64,000 nucleotides of DNA, from positions 66,517,644-66,581,643 of the forward strand of contig NC_045446.1 in the NCBI RefSeq assembly GCF_002776525.5, written 5' to 3'. Shown here piece after piece: positions 31,905-42,889 of this stretch. Source of the stretch: Piliocolobus tephrosceles (Eukaryota; Chordata; Mammalia; Primates; Cercopithecidae). Numbering within the stretch: the stretch's first letter is position 1; each line of letters opens with the position of its first letter. The notes under the pieces are model-generated. The model did not search any database. It was not told the origin of the DNA and saw only the letters and a list, made by a program, of their open reading frames with translations. The position numbers were made by a program, and so were the translations under genes.

Positions 31905-32830
31905 TTTTTATTGTGGTAAAATTCACATGACAAAATTCACCATTTTAACCACTTTAAAGTGTACATCTCAGTTGCATTTAGTGCATTCACAGTGCTGTGC
32001 AACCATCACCACTATCTAGTTCAGAACATTTTCTTTCTTCTTTTTTTTTTTTTGAGACGGAGTCTTGCTCTGTGGCCCGGGATGGAGTGCAGTGGCCGGA
32101 TCTCAGCTCACTGCAAGCTCCGCCTCCCGGGTTTACGCCATTCTCCTGCCTCAGCCTCCGGAGTAGCTGGGACTACAGGCGCCCACCACCTCGCCGGGCT
32201 AGTTTTTTGTATTTTTAGTAGAGATGGGGTTTCACCGTGTTAGCCAGGATGGTCTCGATCTCCTGACCTCGTGATCCGCCCGTCTCGGCCTCCCAAAGTG
32301 CTGGGATTACAGGCTTGAGCCACCGCGCCCGGCCTCAGAACATTTTCATCACACTAGAAGGAAACCCTATACTCATTAAGCAGTCATTCTCCATTCTTTT
32401 TTATCCTTGGCCCCAGCAACCATTAATCAACTTTCTATCTCTATGGATATGTTTGGACTCATGTATGTTTGCTTTATATTTTGAGTAGTAATCCCATACT
32501 GTGTTATTTATTTTGTTGCTCAAGTTGTTCCAGCTTTGGCCATTGGATATTTTTTCAGGTTGGCTTCTGTGTCCCTTTGATGTGCTCCTAACCTTTTGTT
32601 TTTTCTTAGCAGGTCCTTACCTTCTGGTACTACAATATGCTCCAAGATTATCTTGTTTTTTGCCTCTCCACACCTGTGACCAGCCATTTCTCTATTTTTG
32701 ATTTCTCTCTAGCCCTGGTTCCTTTTATTGGAGAATGGTGTTTAGACACCAAGATATGGGCAATGAGTGTATTGCTACCAAAATTTGGTTTTTTTTTGAT
32801 ATCTTCCATGTCTCTACTTAACACGCTCAA
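31905..32830 (-). mobile_element. L1M fragment with young AluY
   Basis: Antisense old L1: TTATTGTGGTAAAATTCACATGAC and CAACCATCACCACTATCTAG before the Alu, CATTTTCATCACACTAGAAGG after it. The part after 32480 (TTGTTCCAGCTTTGGCCATTGG; TTTTATTGGAGAATGGTG) is consistent with a more 5' portion. Confidence 0.65.
32034..32334 (-). repeat. AluY, Old World monkey type
   Basis: Very clean antisense copy with GGCCGGATCTCAGCTC and GGGTTTACGCC. Perfect 13-bp target duplication TCAGAACATTTTC (32021-32033, 32335-32347). Confidence 0.95.
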
Positions 32831-33417
32831 TTTTTTTCTCTAGGTTATTGATCAATGGAATACAGTTATAATCGTTTTAATGACCTTATCTACCAATTTT
32901 ACCTATCTCCCTCAGTTTCAGTTAACCGATTTTTGGAAATAGTTTTTGGCTACTACTTTTAAGCTTTGTTAGTTGAGACCAGAGTAATATTAGTCTAGGG
33001 CTAATTTTGCCCCAGTGTTGAGGGCACCTGAAATCTTATGAAATATGTCTTGCCACTCTAGATGTTAGGAATAGGAAGTGGACCTGTGTGATCTCCAAAA
33101 ATAGTTCCTTCTAATCCTTTTAGGTAGTTCTTTCTCTGGCCTCTGGTAGTTTCCTTACATGCATGCTGAAGACTTGAGGGGGCTTTGTATATTTGGAAGC
33201 AGTATTGCCAGGTGGTACTCAGAGGTTCTGGGATATATATCTTCCTGGTCAACTTTTCCTTTTATCGTTATCATTATCATATGATTCTTTATCCCTAGTA
33301 ATTATTTTCAACTTAAAATCTGTCAATATTGCATTATTTTGCTTAACATTTACCTAGTATATTTTCCCATCTTTTTAATGTTTCTGTGCTATTATTATTA
33401 TTATTTTATTCTATTTT
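32831..33417. other. Old/unique sequence
   Basis: No confident family. A short (ATT)n lies at 33391-33405. Confidence 0.35.
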
Positions 33418-33684
33418 ATTTTTTTGAGACAGGGTCTTACTCCTGTTGCCCGGGCCGGAGTACAGTGGCATGATCTTGGCTCACTGCAAACTATGCTTCC
33501 TGGGCTCCCCAGGTAGCTGGGACTGCACATGCATGCCACCACACCCAGCTAATTTTATATTTTTTTGTAGGGATAGAGTTTCATCACATTGCCCAGGCTG
33601 GTCTTGAACTCCTGGGGTCAAGCAGTCATCCCACCTTGGCCTCCTAAAGTGCTGAGATTACAAGCATGAACCACCATGCCTGGG
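33418..33684 (-). repeat. AluJ-type SINE, internally deleted
   Basis: Antisense J-type copy shorter than usual (missing part of the right arm after GCTTCCTGGGCT). Confidence 0.88.
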
Positions 33685-33754
33685 CTCAAATTAGGTGTTT
33701 TAACAGCCAGTGTTTCTTTAGATTTATAAACCTGCCTACCAGTTTTGTTGCCTA

Positions 33755-34590
33755 TCTTTCTCTCTTTTTACTGAAATATAATTCATATCCAATAAAATCG
33801 TTAGTATATTTACAAAATTGTAGAACCATCACCACTAATTTTAGAACAGTTACAGCATTCCAAAAGGAAACCCCCTACCCATTAGCAGTCTCCTCATTTT
33901 CTTTAATCCCCTGGCAACCACTCATATACTTTCTGTCTCCATGGATTTGCCTATTTTGGAGGTTTCATATAAATGAAATCGTAATATGTAGCCTTTTATG
34001 TCTGGCTTCTTTCACTTAGTCTAATGTTTTTAAGGTTCATCCATGTTGGAGCATGGGTCAGTCCTTCATTCCTTTTTTTTTTTTTTTGAGACGGAGTTTT
34101 GCTCTTGTTGCCCAGGCTGGAGTGCAATGGTGATCTCAGCTCACTACAACCTCCACCTCCAGGGTTCAAGCGATTCTCCTGCCTTAGCCTCCTGAGTAGC
34201 TGGGGCTACAGGTGCGTGTCACCATGCCCAGCTAATTTTTGCATTTTTAGTAGAGACGGGGTTTCACCATGTTGGCCAGGATGGTCTCCATCTCTTGACT
34301 TCATGATCCGCCCACTTCGGCCTCCCAAAGTGCTAGGATTACAGGCTTGAGCCACCACACTCAGCCCCTTCATTCCTTTTTATGGCTGAATAACATTCCA
34401 TTGTGTGGATCTACCACATTCTATTTATTTATCAGTTGATGGACATTTAGGTTGTTTTCAGCTTTTGGCTATCATGCAGAATACTGCTATGAATGTTCAT
34501 GTACAAGTTTTTTGTGAACATATATTTTTAATTCCCTTGGGTATACACCTAGGAGTGGTATTCATAAATAATTCATTATTTCTTGTATTC
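33755..34590 (-). mobile_element. L1M fragment split by an Alu
   Basis: Antisense L1: ATCACCACTAATTTTAGAACAG, CATTCCAAAAGGAAACCCCC, CACTTAGTCTAATGTTTTTAAGG, then after the Alu GGCTGAATAACATTCCATTG and GGGTATACACCTAGGAGTGG. Confidence 0.75.
34078..34366 (-). repeat. AluSc/Y-type SINE
   Basis: 15-bp target duplication CCTTCATTCCTTTTT (34063-34077, 34367-34381). Confidence 0.93.
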
Positions 34591-34913
34591 AGTGGTATGC
34601 TGGTAAATATTTAACACCAGTTTTCATTTGGTAGGGTTGGGGTCTCTGATTTGTAACATTTGTTAATTTCTAGAGTGTAAATATTCAAATTACCAATGTG
34701 GCATCATTGAATGTAGAGTTGGGAAGAGATGCAGCATAGTACACCATTCTATAGTATGTCTACTGTATAAACACAAGAGATACAAATAAAAGTTGCATGG
34801 ATAATAGCATAATGTGGTAAAATAATTAAGACATGTATTGTGAGGATTTTTGACCTTTATATTTAAAGTGATTCATTTAATTGTAAGTTTACATAATTTA
34901 ATTTTTGAAAATG

Positions 34914-35219
34914 GGCCGGATGAGGTGGCTTATGCCCGTAATCCCAGCACTTTGGGAGGCTGAGGCAGGTGGATCATCTGAGGTCAGGAGTTTTGAGACC
35001 AGCCTGGCCAACATGGTGAAACCCCATCTCTACAAAAGTATGAAAAGTAGCCTGGCGTGGTGGCCTGTGCCTGTAGTCCCAGCTACTCAGGAGGCTGAGG
35101 TAAGAGAATCCCTTGAACCCAGGAGGCAGAGGTTGTAGTGAGCCAAGATGGCACCACTGCACTCTAGCCTGGGTCATAGAGTGAGACTCTGTCTCAAAAA
35201 AAAAAAAAAAAGAAAAGAA
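34914..35219 (+). repeat. AluS-type SINE
   Basis: Sense copy, A tail with AAAAG units, flanked by GAAAATG. Confidence 0.92.
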
Positions 35220-35364
35220 AGAAAATGACTATGTAACAACCAATTCTCAAAATTCCTGAAAGTTTTAACAGTCTGCTATCTGGGCTCATGAGATCTAGCT
35301 TCAGTGCTTCACTTGTATCCCACACCTTACATGCTACTTCTTTCTGGATTACATTTTCTTTGTT

Positions 35365-35698
35365 CTTTTTTTTTTTTTTTCTCTCTTTTGAGACAGAGTC
35401 ACACTTTGTAACCCAAGCTTTCTCATCAGCAACAAGCTGCCAAGCTAGAGTGCCGTGGTGCAATCTCAGCTCACTGCAGCTCTGCCTCCAGGGCTTAAGT
35501 GATTTTCATGCCTCAGCTTCCTGAGTATCTGGGACTACAGGTGCACGCCACCACGCCCAGCTAATGTTTTGTATTTTTAGTAGAGACGGGGTTTCACCAT
35601 GTTGCCCAGGGTGGTCTGGAACTCCTGAGCTCAGGTGATCTGCCTGCCTCGGCCTCCCAAAGTGCTGGGATTACAGGTGTGAGCCACTATGCCTGGCC
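35365..35698 (-). repeat. AluS/J-type SINE with small insertion
   Basis: Antisense copy with about 30 extra bases (TTTCTCATCAGCAACAAGCT) within the right arm near 35420-35445. First of an Alu series at 35.4-36.5 kb. Confidence 0.88.
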
Positions 35699-35709
35699 TC
35701 AATTTTCTT

Positions 35710-36015
35710 TCTTTCTTTCTTTTTTTTTTTTTCAGACGGAGTCTCGCTCTGTCGCCCAGGCTGGAGTGCAGTGGCCGAATCTTAGCTCACTGCAAGCCCC
35801 TTCTCCCAGGGTTACTCCATTCTCCTGCCTCAGCCTCCCATGTAACTGGGACTACAGGCGCCCGCCACCTCGCCCAGCTAGTTTTTTGTATTTTTTTAGT
35901 AGAGACGGGGTTTCACCGTGTTAACCAGGATGGTCTTGATCTCCTGACCTCGTGATCTGCCCGTCTCAGCCTCCCAAAGTGCTGGGATTACAGGCTTGAG
36001 CCACCGCACCTGGCC
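35710..36015 (-). repeat. AluY, Old World monkey type
   Basis: Second of the series. Flanked by CAATTTTCTT at 35700-35709 and 36015-36024. Contains GTGGCCGAATCTTAGCTC and GGCTTGAGCC. Confidence 0.92.
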
Positions 36016-36031
36016 AATTTTCTTAAAAAAA

Positions 36032-36160
36032 ATTTTTTTTTTAATGGAGTTGGTCTTGCTATGCTGGCCAGGTTGGTCTTGAATGCCTGGCCTCAAGTGA
36101 TCCTTCCACCTCAGCCTCCTAAAGTGCTAGGATTATAGGCGTGAGCCACCATGCCCAGCC
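36032..36160 (-). repeat. Alu left-arm monomer
   Basis: Antisense single arm of about 130 bases (TTGCTATGCTGGCCAGGTTGG to GAGCCACCATGCCCAGCC). Confidence 0.82.
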
Positions 36161-36176
36161 TGAATTCAATTTTCTT

Positions 36177-36488
36177 TTCCTTTTTTTTTCTTTTCTTTTT
36201 TTTTTTGAGACGGAGTCTCGCTCTGTCGCCCAGGCTGGAGTGCAGTGGCCAGATCTCAACTCACTGCAAGCTCCGCCTCCCGGGTTTACATCATTTTCCT
36301 GCCTCAGCCTCCCAAGTAGCTGAGACTATAGGCGCCCACTACCTCGCCCAGCTAGTTTTTTGTATTTTTTAGTAGAGATGGGGTTTCACCGTGTTAGCCA
36401 GGATGGTCTCGATCTCCTGACCTCGTGATCCACCCGTCTCGGCCTGCCAAAGTGCTGGGATTACAGGCTTGAGCCACCGCACCCGGCC
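36177..36488 (-). repeat. AluY, Old World monkey type
   Basis: Last of the series. Flanked by CAATTTTCTT at 36167-36176 and 36490-36499. Clean copy with GTTTACATCATTTTCC and GGCTTGAGCC. Confidence 0.93.
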
Positions 36489-36822
36489 TCAATTTTCTTA
36501 TAGAAGTATATGTATTAATGTGTTAAAATACTTCCAGCAAGTTTCTGTGAGGTAAACTGTCTTTGTTCATCAGAAAATGTAAGTTTGGCTCTCACTTGTT
36601 AATTTGACTGTGTATAGGATTCTGGTTTGAGATTTGTTTTTTGTGCACACTTTGAAGATATCCTACTGTCTCCTGGTTCCCGTTGTTGCTGATGAGAAAG
36701 CTGATTTCATTGTAGTTAACATTCCTTTCGATAATCTGACCCTTGTCACTGCAGACTTTTATATTTGCCTTGTGGTTCTGCAGTTTCATCAGTATGTGAC
36801 TAGTCATGTAATTATTTATTCT

Positions 36823-36852
36823 TTTATTTTATTTTATTTTATTTTATTTTAC
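36823..36852. repeat. (TTTTA)n microsatellite
   Basis: Pentamer run forming the tail of the following antisense Alu. Confidence 0.9.
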
Positions 36853-37137
36853 TTGAGACAGGGTCTCACTCTGTCGCTCAGGCTGTAATGCAATGGCACA
36901 GTCTCAGCTCACTGCAACCTCTACCTCCCAGGTTCAAGTGATTCTCCTGCCTCAGCCTCCCGAGTAACTGGGATTACAGGCGTGTACCACCACTGCCTGG
37001 CTAATTTTTGTATTTTTAGTAGAGATGGGGTTTCACCATGTTGGCCAGGCTGATCTCGAACTCCTGACCTCAAATGATCCACCCACCTTGGCCTCCCAAA
37101 GTGCTGGGATTACAGGCATGAGCCACCGTGCCTGGAC
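36853..37137 (-). repeat. AluS-type SINE
   Basis: Full antisense copy after the TTTTA tail. Confidence 0.92.
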
Positions 37138-37191
37138 TGTTTATTTACTGTCTTGGTATGTTTCTCCAGTTTTGGAAAATTATCAATAATT

Positions 37192-37688
37192 CATGATGGT
37201 TAATTTTATTTGTCAATTTGACTGGGCCACGGGGTGCCCAGATATTTGGCCACACAATTATTCTGGGTGTGTCTGGGAGAGTGTTTCTGGATGCGTTAAC
37301 ATTTGAATCAATAGGCTGAGTAAAGCAGACTGCCCTTTCTAATAATGCGAAGGGGCCTCATTCAGTTGTTGAAGGCCTGAATGGAACAATAAGGCTGACT
37401 CTCCTGCAAGTAAGAGGAAACTCCTCCTACCTGGCTGCTCGAACTGGGACATCAGTCTTTATCTGCCTCCAGACTCAAACTGACACATCAGCTCTTTTTT
37501 TGGATCTCAAGACTGCAGGATTTTGAACTGGAACTTACACCACTGGCTCTCCTTTTCCTCAGGCCTCTGGACACAGGCTGGAAAGTCACTGTTGGCTCTC
37601 CTGGGTCTACAGCTTGCCAGGTACAGATCTTGGAACTTCTCAGCCTCCATAATTGTGTGAGCCAATTCCTTATAATAAATCTCTCTCT

Positions 37689-37734
<46 letters not shown>

Positions 37735-37770
37735 CTTGTTGGTTCTGTTTCCTGTTTCTCTGAAGAACCC
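37192..37770 (+). mobile_element. Old MER-type interspersed repeat (family not named)
   Basis: Runs from GATGGTTAATTTTATTTGTCAA through GGGGTGCCCAGATATTTGG and CTCAGCCTCCATAATTGTGTG to GGTTCTGTTTCCTGTTTCTCTGAAG. The same repeat occurs in reverse at 39429-40270. A CA microsatellite has grown near its 3' end. Confidence 0.6.
37692..37734. repeat. (CA)n microsatellite
   Basis: About 21 uninterrupted CA units. Confidence 0.95.
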
Positions 37771-37819
37771 CATAATATTTTAAATAATGATTTTCCACCA
37801 TTCCCTCTGTTAAATCTTT

Positions 37820-38111
37820 GTTTTTTTTTGAGTTGGAGTTTCGCTCTTGTCACCCAGGCTGGAGTGCATTGGTGCGATCTCTGCTCACTGCCACCTCCGC
37901 CTCCCAGGTTCAAGCAATTCCCATCTTAGCCTCCCGATTAGCTGGGATTACAGGCAGCTGCCACCATGCCCAGCTAATTTTTGTATTTTTCAGTAGAGAC
38001 AGGGTTTCACCATGTTGGCCCGGTTGGTCCTGAACTCCTGACCTCAGGTAATCCTCCTGCCTCAGCCTCCCAAAGTGCTGGGATTGCAGGCGTGAGCCAC
38101 CGCGCCTAGCC
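37820..38111 (-). repeat. AluS-type SINE (first of tandem pair)
   Basis: Its tail side abuts TCCCTCTGTTAAATCTTT (37802-37819). Its other end runs straight into the tail of the next Alu, without flanking DNA. Confidence 0.92.
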
Positions 38112-38112
38112 C

Positions 38113-38404
38113 TTTTTTTTTTGAGATAGAGTCTCACACTCTTGTTGCCCATGCTGGAGTGCAATGGTGCAATCTCAGCTCACTGCAACCTCCGCCTCCT
38201 GGGTTCAAGTGATTCTCTTGTCTCAGCCTCCTGAGCAGCTGGGATTACAGGTGCACGCCACCATGCCTGGCTAATTTTTGTATTTTTAGTAGAGCCAGGG
38301 TTTCACCATTTGACCAGATTGGTCTCGAACTCCGGACCTCAGGTGATCCGCCCATCTCAGCCTCCCAAAGTGCTGGGATTACAGGCATGAGCCACTGCAC
38401 CTGG
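38113..38404 (-). repeat. AluS-type SINE (second of tandem pair)
   Basis: Ends against the second copy of the 18-bp target sequence (38405-38422). Confidence 0.92.
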
Positions 38405-38723
38405 TCCCTCTGTTAAATCTTTCTAGAACTCCTATGAGACATCTGTTTGGCTCTCTCTTTTTATTCTTCATTTCTCTTAAATTCTTGTTTGGGTTTTCTC
38501 TGTTTATCTCTTTACTCCATTTTGGGTCATGTCCTCAAAATGTCTCTTCAGATTCCCTCTTCAGCTAGCTCGAATAGGTTAACTCAATCTTTGAGTCTTT
38601 AATTTTAGTAATTATGTTTTTATTTCTGGAAGTTCTATATGGTTCTTTTTCAAATTTCCCAACTCTTTCTCCTCCATACTATTCTGTTCCTTTATTATCC
38701 TTTATTATGCCTTCTATTTTATT

Positions 38724-38770
<47 letters not shown>

Positions 38771-38780
38771 NNNNNNNNNN

Positions 38781-38834
<54 letters not shown>

Positions 38835-38836
38835 GA
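38724..38836. repeat. (GATA)n microsatellite containing an assembly gap
   Basis: About 12 GATA units before and 13 after a run of ten N. The flanking phase does not fit a 10-base gap, so true length is unknown. Confidence 0.95.
38771..38780. other. Assembly gap (10 N)
   Basis: Ten undetermined bases within the GATA tract. Confidence 0.99.
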
Positions 38837-38857
38837 TAGATATATAAAATACATGGG

Positions 38858-39177
38858 GCCGGGTGCGGTGGCTCAAGCCTGTAATCCCAGCACTTTGGGA
38901 GGCCGAGACGGGTGGATCATGAGCTCAGGAGATCGGGACCATCCTGGCTAACACGGTGAAACCCCGTCTCTACTAAAAATACAAAAACTAGCTGGGCGAG
39001 GTGGCGGGCGCCTGTAGTCTCAGCTACTCGGGAGGCTGAGGCAGGAGAATGGCATAAACCCGGGAGGCGGAGCTTGCAGTGAGCTGAGATCCGGCCACTG
39101 CACTCCAGTCCGGGCGACAGAGCAAGACTCCGCCTCAAAAAAAAAACAAAAAAAAATAAAAAATAAAAAATAAAAAT
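38858..39177 (+). repeat. AluY, Old World monkey type
   Basis: Young sense copy (GGCTCAAGCC, GAGATCCGGCCACTGCA). Perfect 12-bp target duplication AAAATACATGGG (38846-38857, 39178-39189). The tail has AAAT units. Confidence 0.95.
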
Positions 39178-39244
39178 AAAATACATGGGATAAAATACAT
39201 CGCACTATTAGAAAGGGCAGTCTGCTTTTCTTCCATGAAAAGGA

Positions 39245-39404
39245 GACAGGCGCGTGCCACCACACCCAGATAATTTTTGTATTTTTAGTAGAGACAGGGT
39301 TTCACCATGTTGGTCAAGCTGGTCTGGAACTCCTGACCTCATGATCTGCCTGCCTCGGTTTCCCAAAGTGCTGGGATTACAGGCATGAGTCACCACTCCC
39401 AGCC
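39245..39404 (-). repeat. Partial Alu (5' portion)
   Basis: Antisense, starts at ACAGGCGCGTGCCACC. The right arm is missing. Confidence 0.88.
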
Positions 39405-39428
39405 TTGGAGGTAGACATAATCTCCTTT

Positions 39429-40270
39429 ATTAGTCAGGGTTCTCCAGAGAAACAGGAACAATAGGAGATATATGTAAATAGATTTATTCTGTCATATGAT
39501 TTATTGTGATTATGGAGGCTGAGAAGTCCTTTGATCTGCCATTTGCAAGCTGGAGCCCAGGAAAGCCAATGGTGTTGTTCTAGTCCAAGCCCAAAGATGA
39601 AGACCTGAGAACTAGAGTTTAGTGGGTTTTGTTGTTTGTTTGTTTAGAAAACAGGATATTGTTCTGGCACCCAGGCTGGAGTATAGTGGCACGATTTTAG
39701 CTCGCTGCAGCCCTGCATTCCTGGGCTCAAGCAGTCCTCCCGCCTCAGCCTCCTGATTAGGTGGGACTACAGGCATGTGCCACCATGCCCAAATAATTTT
39801 TTATTTTTATTTTTTGTAGAGACAGAACCTCACTATGTTGCCCAGGCTGGTCTCGAACTCCTTGTCTCAAGGGATCCTCCTGCCTTGGCCTCCCAAAGCT
39901 CTGGGATTATCAGCATGAGCCACCATGCCCAGCCAAAACCAGGAGTTCGATGGTGTAAACTCCAGTCTGAGTCCAAAGGCCGAAGAGCCAGGAGTGCTGG
40001 TGCACAAGGGCAGAAGACAGATGTCATAGCTCAAGAAGCAAGAACAAATTTGCCCTTCTCCTATCTTTTTGTTCTATTCAGGTCCTCAATGAATTGGATG
40101 ATGTCCATGCACATCCTAATGAAGGGGTGCCTCTTCATTACTCAGTCTACCAATTCAAATGCTAATCTCTTCCAGAAACATCCCCACAGACACACCCAGA
40201 AATAATGTTTTCCCATCTATCTGAGTACCCCAGTACTCAGTCAAGTGAACACACAAAATTGGCTGTCACA
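39429..40270 (-). mobile_element. Old MER-type repeat, reverse copy
   Basis: Begins TTAGTCAGGGTTCTCCAGAGAAACAGG and ends near GAACACACAAAATTGGC, the reverse of the repeat at 37192. Split by the Alu at 39628. Confidence 0.6.
39628..39934 (-). repeat. AluJ-type SINE
   Basis: Antisense J-type copy (CTCGAACTCCTTGTCTCAAGG), GTTT-rich tail. Confidence 0.9.
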
Positions 40271-40272
40271 TC

Positions 40273-40301
40273 TCCATTTTGTTTATTTATTTATTTATTT
40301 T
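40273..40301. repeat. (TTTA)n microsatellite
   Basis: Short TTTA run. Confidence 0.8.
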
Positions 40302-41862
40302 AGACTAGTTTAGTAGTGAGAAAGAGGGAAGGAGTAGAACGAGGAGTTCAATTTGTGACTGACTGTGAACAATCGATTGAGATAACTCACTACCTTTGGA
40401 CCAGCCATCTCCATTTTATAAATAAGAAAAATGAAGCTCAGAAAGGTTGTCTAAACTGCTAAAGCCATACAACTTTAAGTGCGGAAATAGGTTTTGTGTT
40501 CAATCTGTTTCTCTATAAAATCCCACGCGGGACATCCAGGCATCTAAAAGGTAGCTCAGTACGTCTGCCTTCTCTCCATTGTTAGCCTTTATGGACAATT
40601 TTTGCTGGAGCAAATATTCTGAAAAAGATTCCTCCTGTTTCCTATGGGCGTAAACAGCAAGCAGGTGAAGCCAGGCTCTCTCAAAACTGGGAGCCCCTGG
40701 TAGGAGCATTTGGCTGGAAAGATGTGGAAGTCAATAAGCATTTCCTCCACCACCCAGAAGCATCTCCAGGCTTCTGCAGGAGGTGGGCAGTGAAGGGGAC
40801 GTACCAAGCATCCCGCACATAATCTGTGGTCTGCCTCAGGCAGAAGGAGAAAGCCCAGGCCACGGTAGGACTTACCTGTTGAGTCCTTCTGGGTTTGGGC
40901 CATGTCTCAGCAGAGACTGGCATACTCTCAGGCTTTTCACTTCCTTCCTTAGATTGGGGGCGCCTCTTGCCCTGTGCATCTTGCACAAAGCCTGGTCCTG
41001 AGTAGGTGCCCTGCAAAGGTGCAGGGGATCAATGGGGATGACTGAGGTCTAACTGAAGAAAAAGAAGGCATTTCAAGTCTCTACAGGATGGGAACTTTAA
41101 TGAGTGCAAATAGCTACCCTTTATTGAGCATTGATTATGTGTGGACACTTTCTATGCATGTATATTGCAATATTTTTAGCTGCAAGTAATGATAACTAAC
41201 AGTGACTTAAATAGGTAGTTATTTTCTGGCATAACAAGAATTCCAAAGGTGCTACTTTGGTCTTTCCATCTTGGTTACAAGATGACTGTGACACCCAGCC
41301 CTCACCTCCAAGTTCAAGGCAGGCAGGGGTTGGGAGGCACAGGCAGTTCAGACTCAGCAGTCCTGTTTCATCAGGAAAGCAAAAGTTCTCCCAGTAACTC
41401 CCAGCAGAGTTCTATTAAATCTCATTGGCCTAAGGGAGCTGCAGTGGTAGGTAACAAGGAGCAAATGGCTTTTGGGTAGCCAGTCAACAGGGTCTGCCAT
41501 GTGCATAGAAAGCACAGTATGTATTTGGCATGGAGTCGGTACTCAATAAGCATTAGCTATTTGGCGTGCCTGTGCGTGTTTGTGTGTCTGCGTGTGGTTA
41601 TATGTATGTTCTCCATTTTCCCAAACAGTCCTTGGAAGTAGCATCCTCCTTTACTAATGGGACCTATCACACAGCTGGCAAAAGGCACAGGCAGAGCCAC
41701 ACATCAGGCTCACTTCTTTCTGACTGAAGTCTGAGGGCTCTTTCCATTGCCATGCCATGTTCTGCCCTCCCCTTAAACTGCCCCTCTAAAATATTGTCTT
41801 GGAGTCACATCAGGTCCGAGTGGACTTGAAGAAGAAAGAAGAGGGAAGGAGATCAGATCAGT
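40302..41862. other. Mostly unique sequence with MIR traces
   Basis: Antisense MIR-like segments at 40400-40485 (CCATTTTATAAATAAGAAAAATGAAGC) and 41095-41165. A GT-rich patch lies at 41575-41610. The region 40500-41020 has overlapping antisense open frames but no recognised protein family. Confidence 0.4.
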
Positions 41863-42125
41863 ACTGTTGTCCAGGCTGGAGTGCAGTGGATCGTAGCTCG
41901 CTGCAGCCTCCAGTGATCCTCCTGGCTCAGCCTTCCAAGTAGCTAGGACAACAGGTGCATGCTACCATGCCTGGCTAATTAATTTAATTTTTTTTTTTTT
42001 TTTTTGGTAGAGACAGGGTCTCACTATGTTGCCCTGGCTGGTCTTGAACTCCTGGGCTCCAGTGATCCTCCTCCTTCAGTCTCCCAAAGTGCTAGAATTA
42101 CAGGCATTAGCTACCATGCCTGGCC
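41863..42125 (-). repeat. AluJ-type SINE, tail side truncated
   Basis: Starts inside the right arm at GTTGTCCAGGCTGGAG. A T17 run sits in the middle A-rich region. Flanked by GGAGATCAG (41848-41856, 42127-42135). Confidence 0.88.
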
Positions 42126-42139
42126 TGGAGATCAGTTCT

Positions 42140-42435
42140 TTTTCACTTTTTTTGAGACAGGCTCTCCCTATGTCACCAAGGCTACAGTGCAGTGGTTCAA
42201 TCACAGCTCACTGTAGCCTCTACCTCCTGGGCTCAGGGGATCCTCCCACCTCAGCCTCCTGAGTAGCTGGGACTATAGGCATGTATCACCATGCCCAGCT
42301 AATTTTTGCATTTTTTATAGAGTCAGGGTTTCATCATGTTGCCCACTCTGGTCTCAAACTCCTGGGCTCAAGCAATCCACCCACCTAGGCCTCCCAAAAT
42401 GCCGGGACTATAGGTGTGAGCCACCACACCTGGCC
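42140..42435 (-). repeat. AluJ-type SINE
   Basis: Target duplication TGGAGATCAGTTCT / TGGAGCTCAGTTCT (42126-42139, 42436-42449). Confidence 0.9.
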
Positions 42436-42449
42436 TGGAGCTCAGTTCT

Positions 42450-42889
42450 GAAATAAGTTGACACCTGGTCCTGGGGCTATCCACAGAGTAACGATGAAGT
42501 CATGAGAGGAGGTTCCATAACTGTGCTACAGTCATACCTCCACCTGAGTGCAGCCACTTTGGAATGGTCATGCTAGAAGGCTCAGCCTTTATTCTGATGA
42601 TGCCACTACTGCCCAGAACTCCTCTGGGACTTGCTTTACAAGTTGCAAAAGACCTCAATCTCATTACTGTAATACTGCACCTCATTTCTGACCCCAAACC
42701 CAGCTGTAGCTTCTCATCTCACGAATTTCAAGTGACTTTTGACTATTGCCAAAAATCAAAAATCATTCCCTGAAGACAGAGTGTATTGTAATTTAGATGC
42801 AAAAAAATGTGTTGTCTGCTTTGCAGCCAATTTTCAAATAAAAAAGAAATGTTTAAAGCAGTGGAAGCACTGTTTAAATAAATATGCTG
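42450..42889. other. Unique sequence
   Basis: Nothing recognised. Confidence 0.45.

Larger units (their letters stand above)
36490..38715 (-). mobile_element. Old L1/HAL1-type fragments, broken by younger insertions
   Basis: The pieces 36500-36820, 37140-37190, 37775-37817 and 38423-38715 carry antisense old-LINE sequence (for example TTTTATTTCTGGAAGTTCTATATGGTTC). Family assignment is tentative. Confidence 0.45.

Noticed and set aside
40500..41016. Overlapping minus-strand open frames of 69-111 codons
   Set aside because: No recognised family and no matching splice or start context. Could be chance or part of a non-coding RNA.
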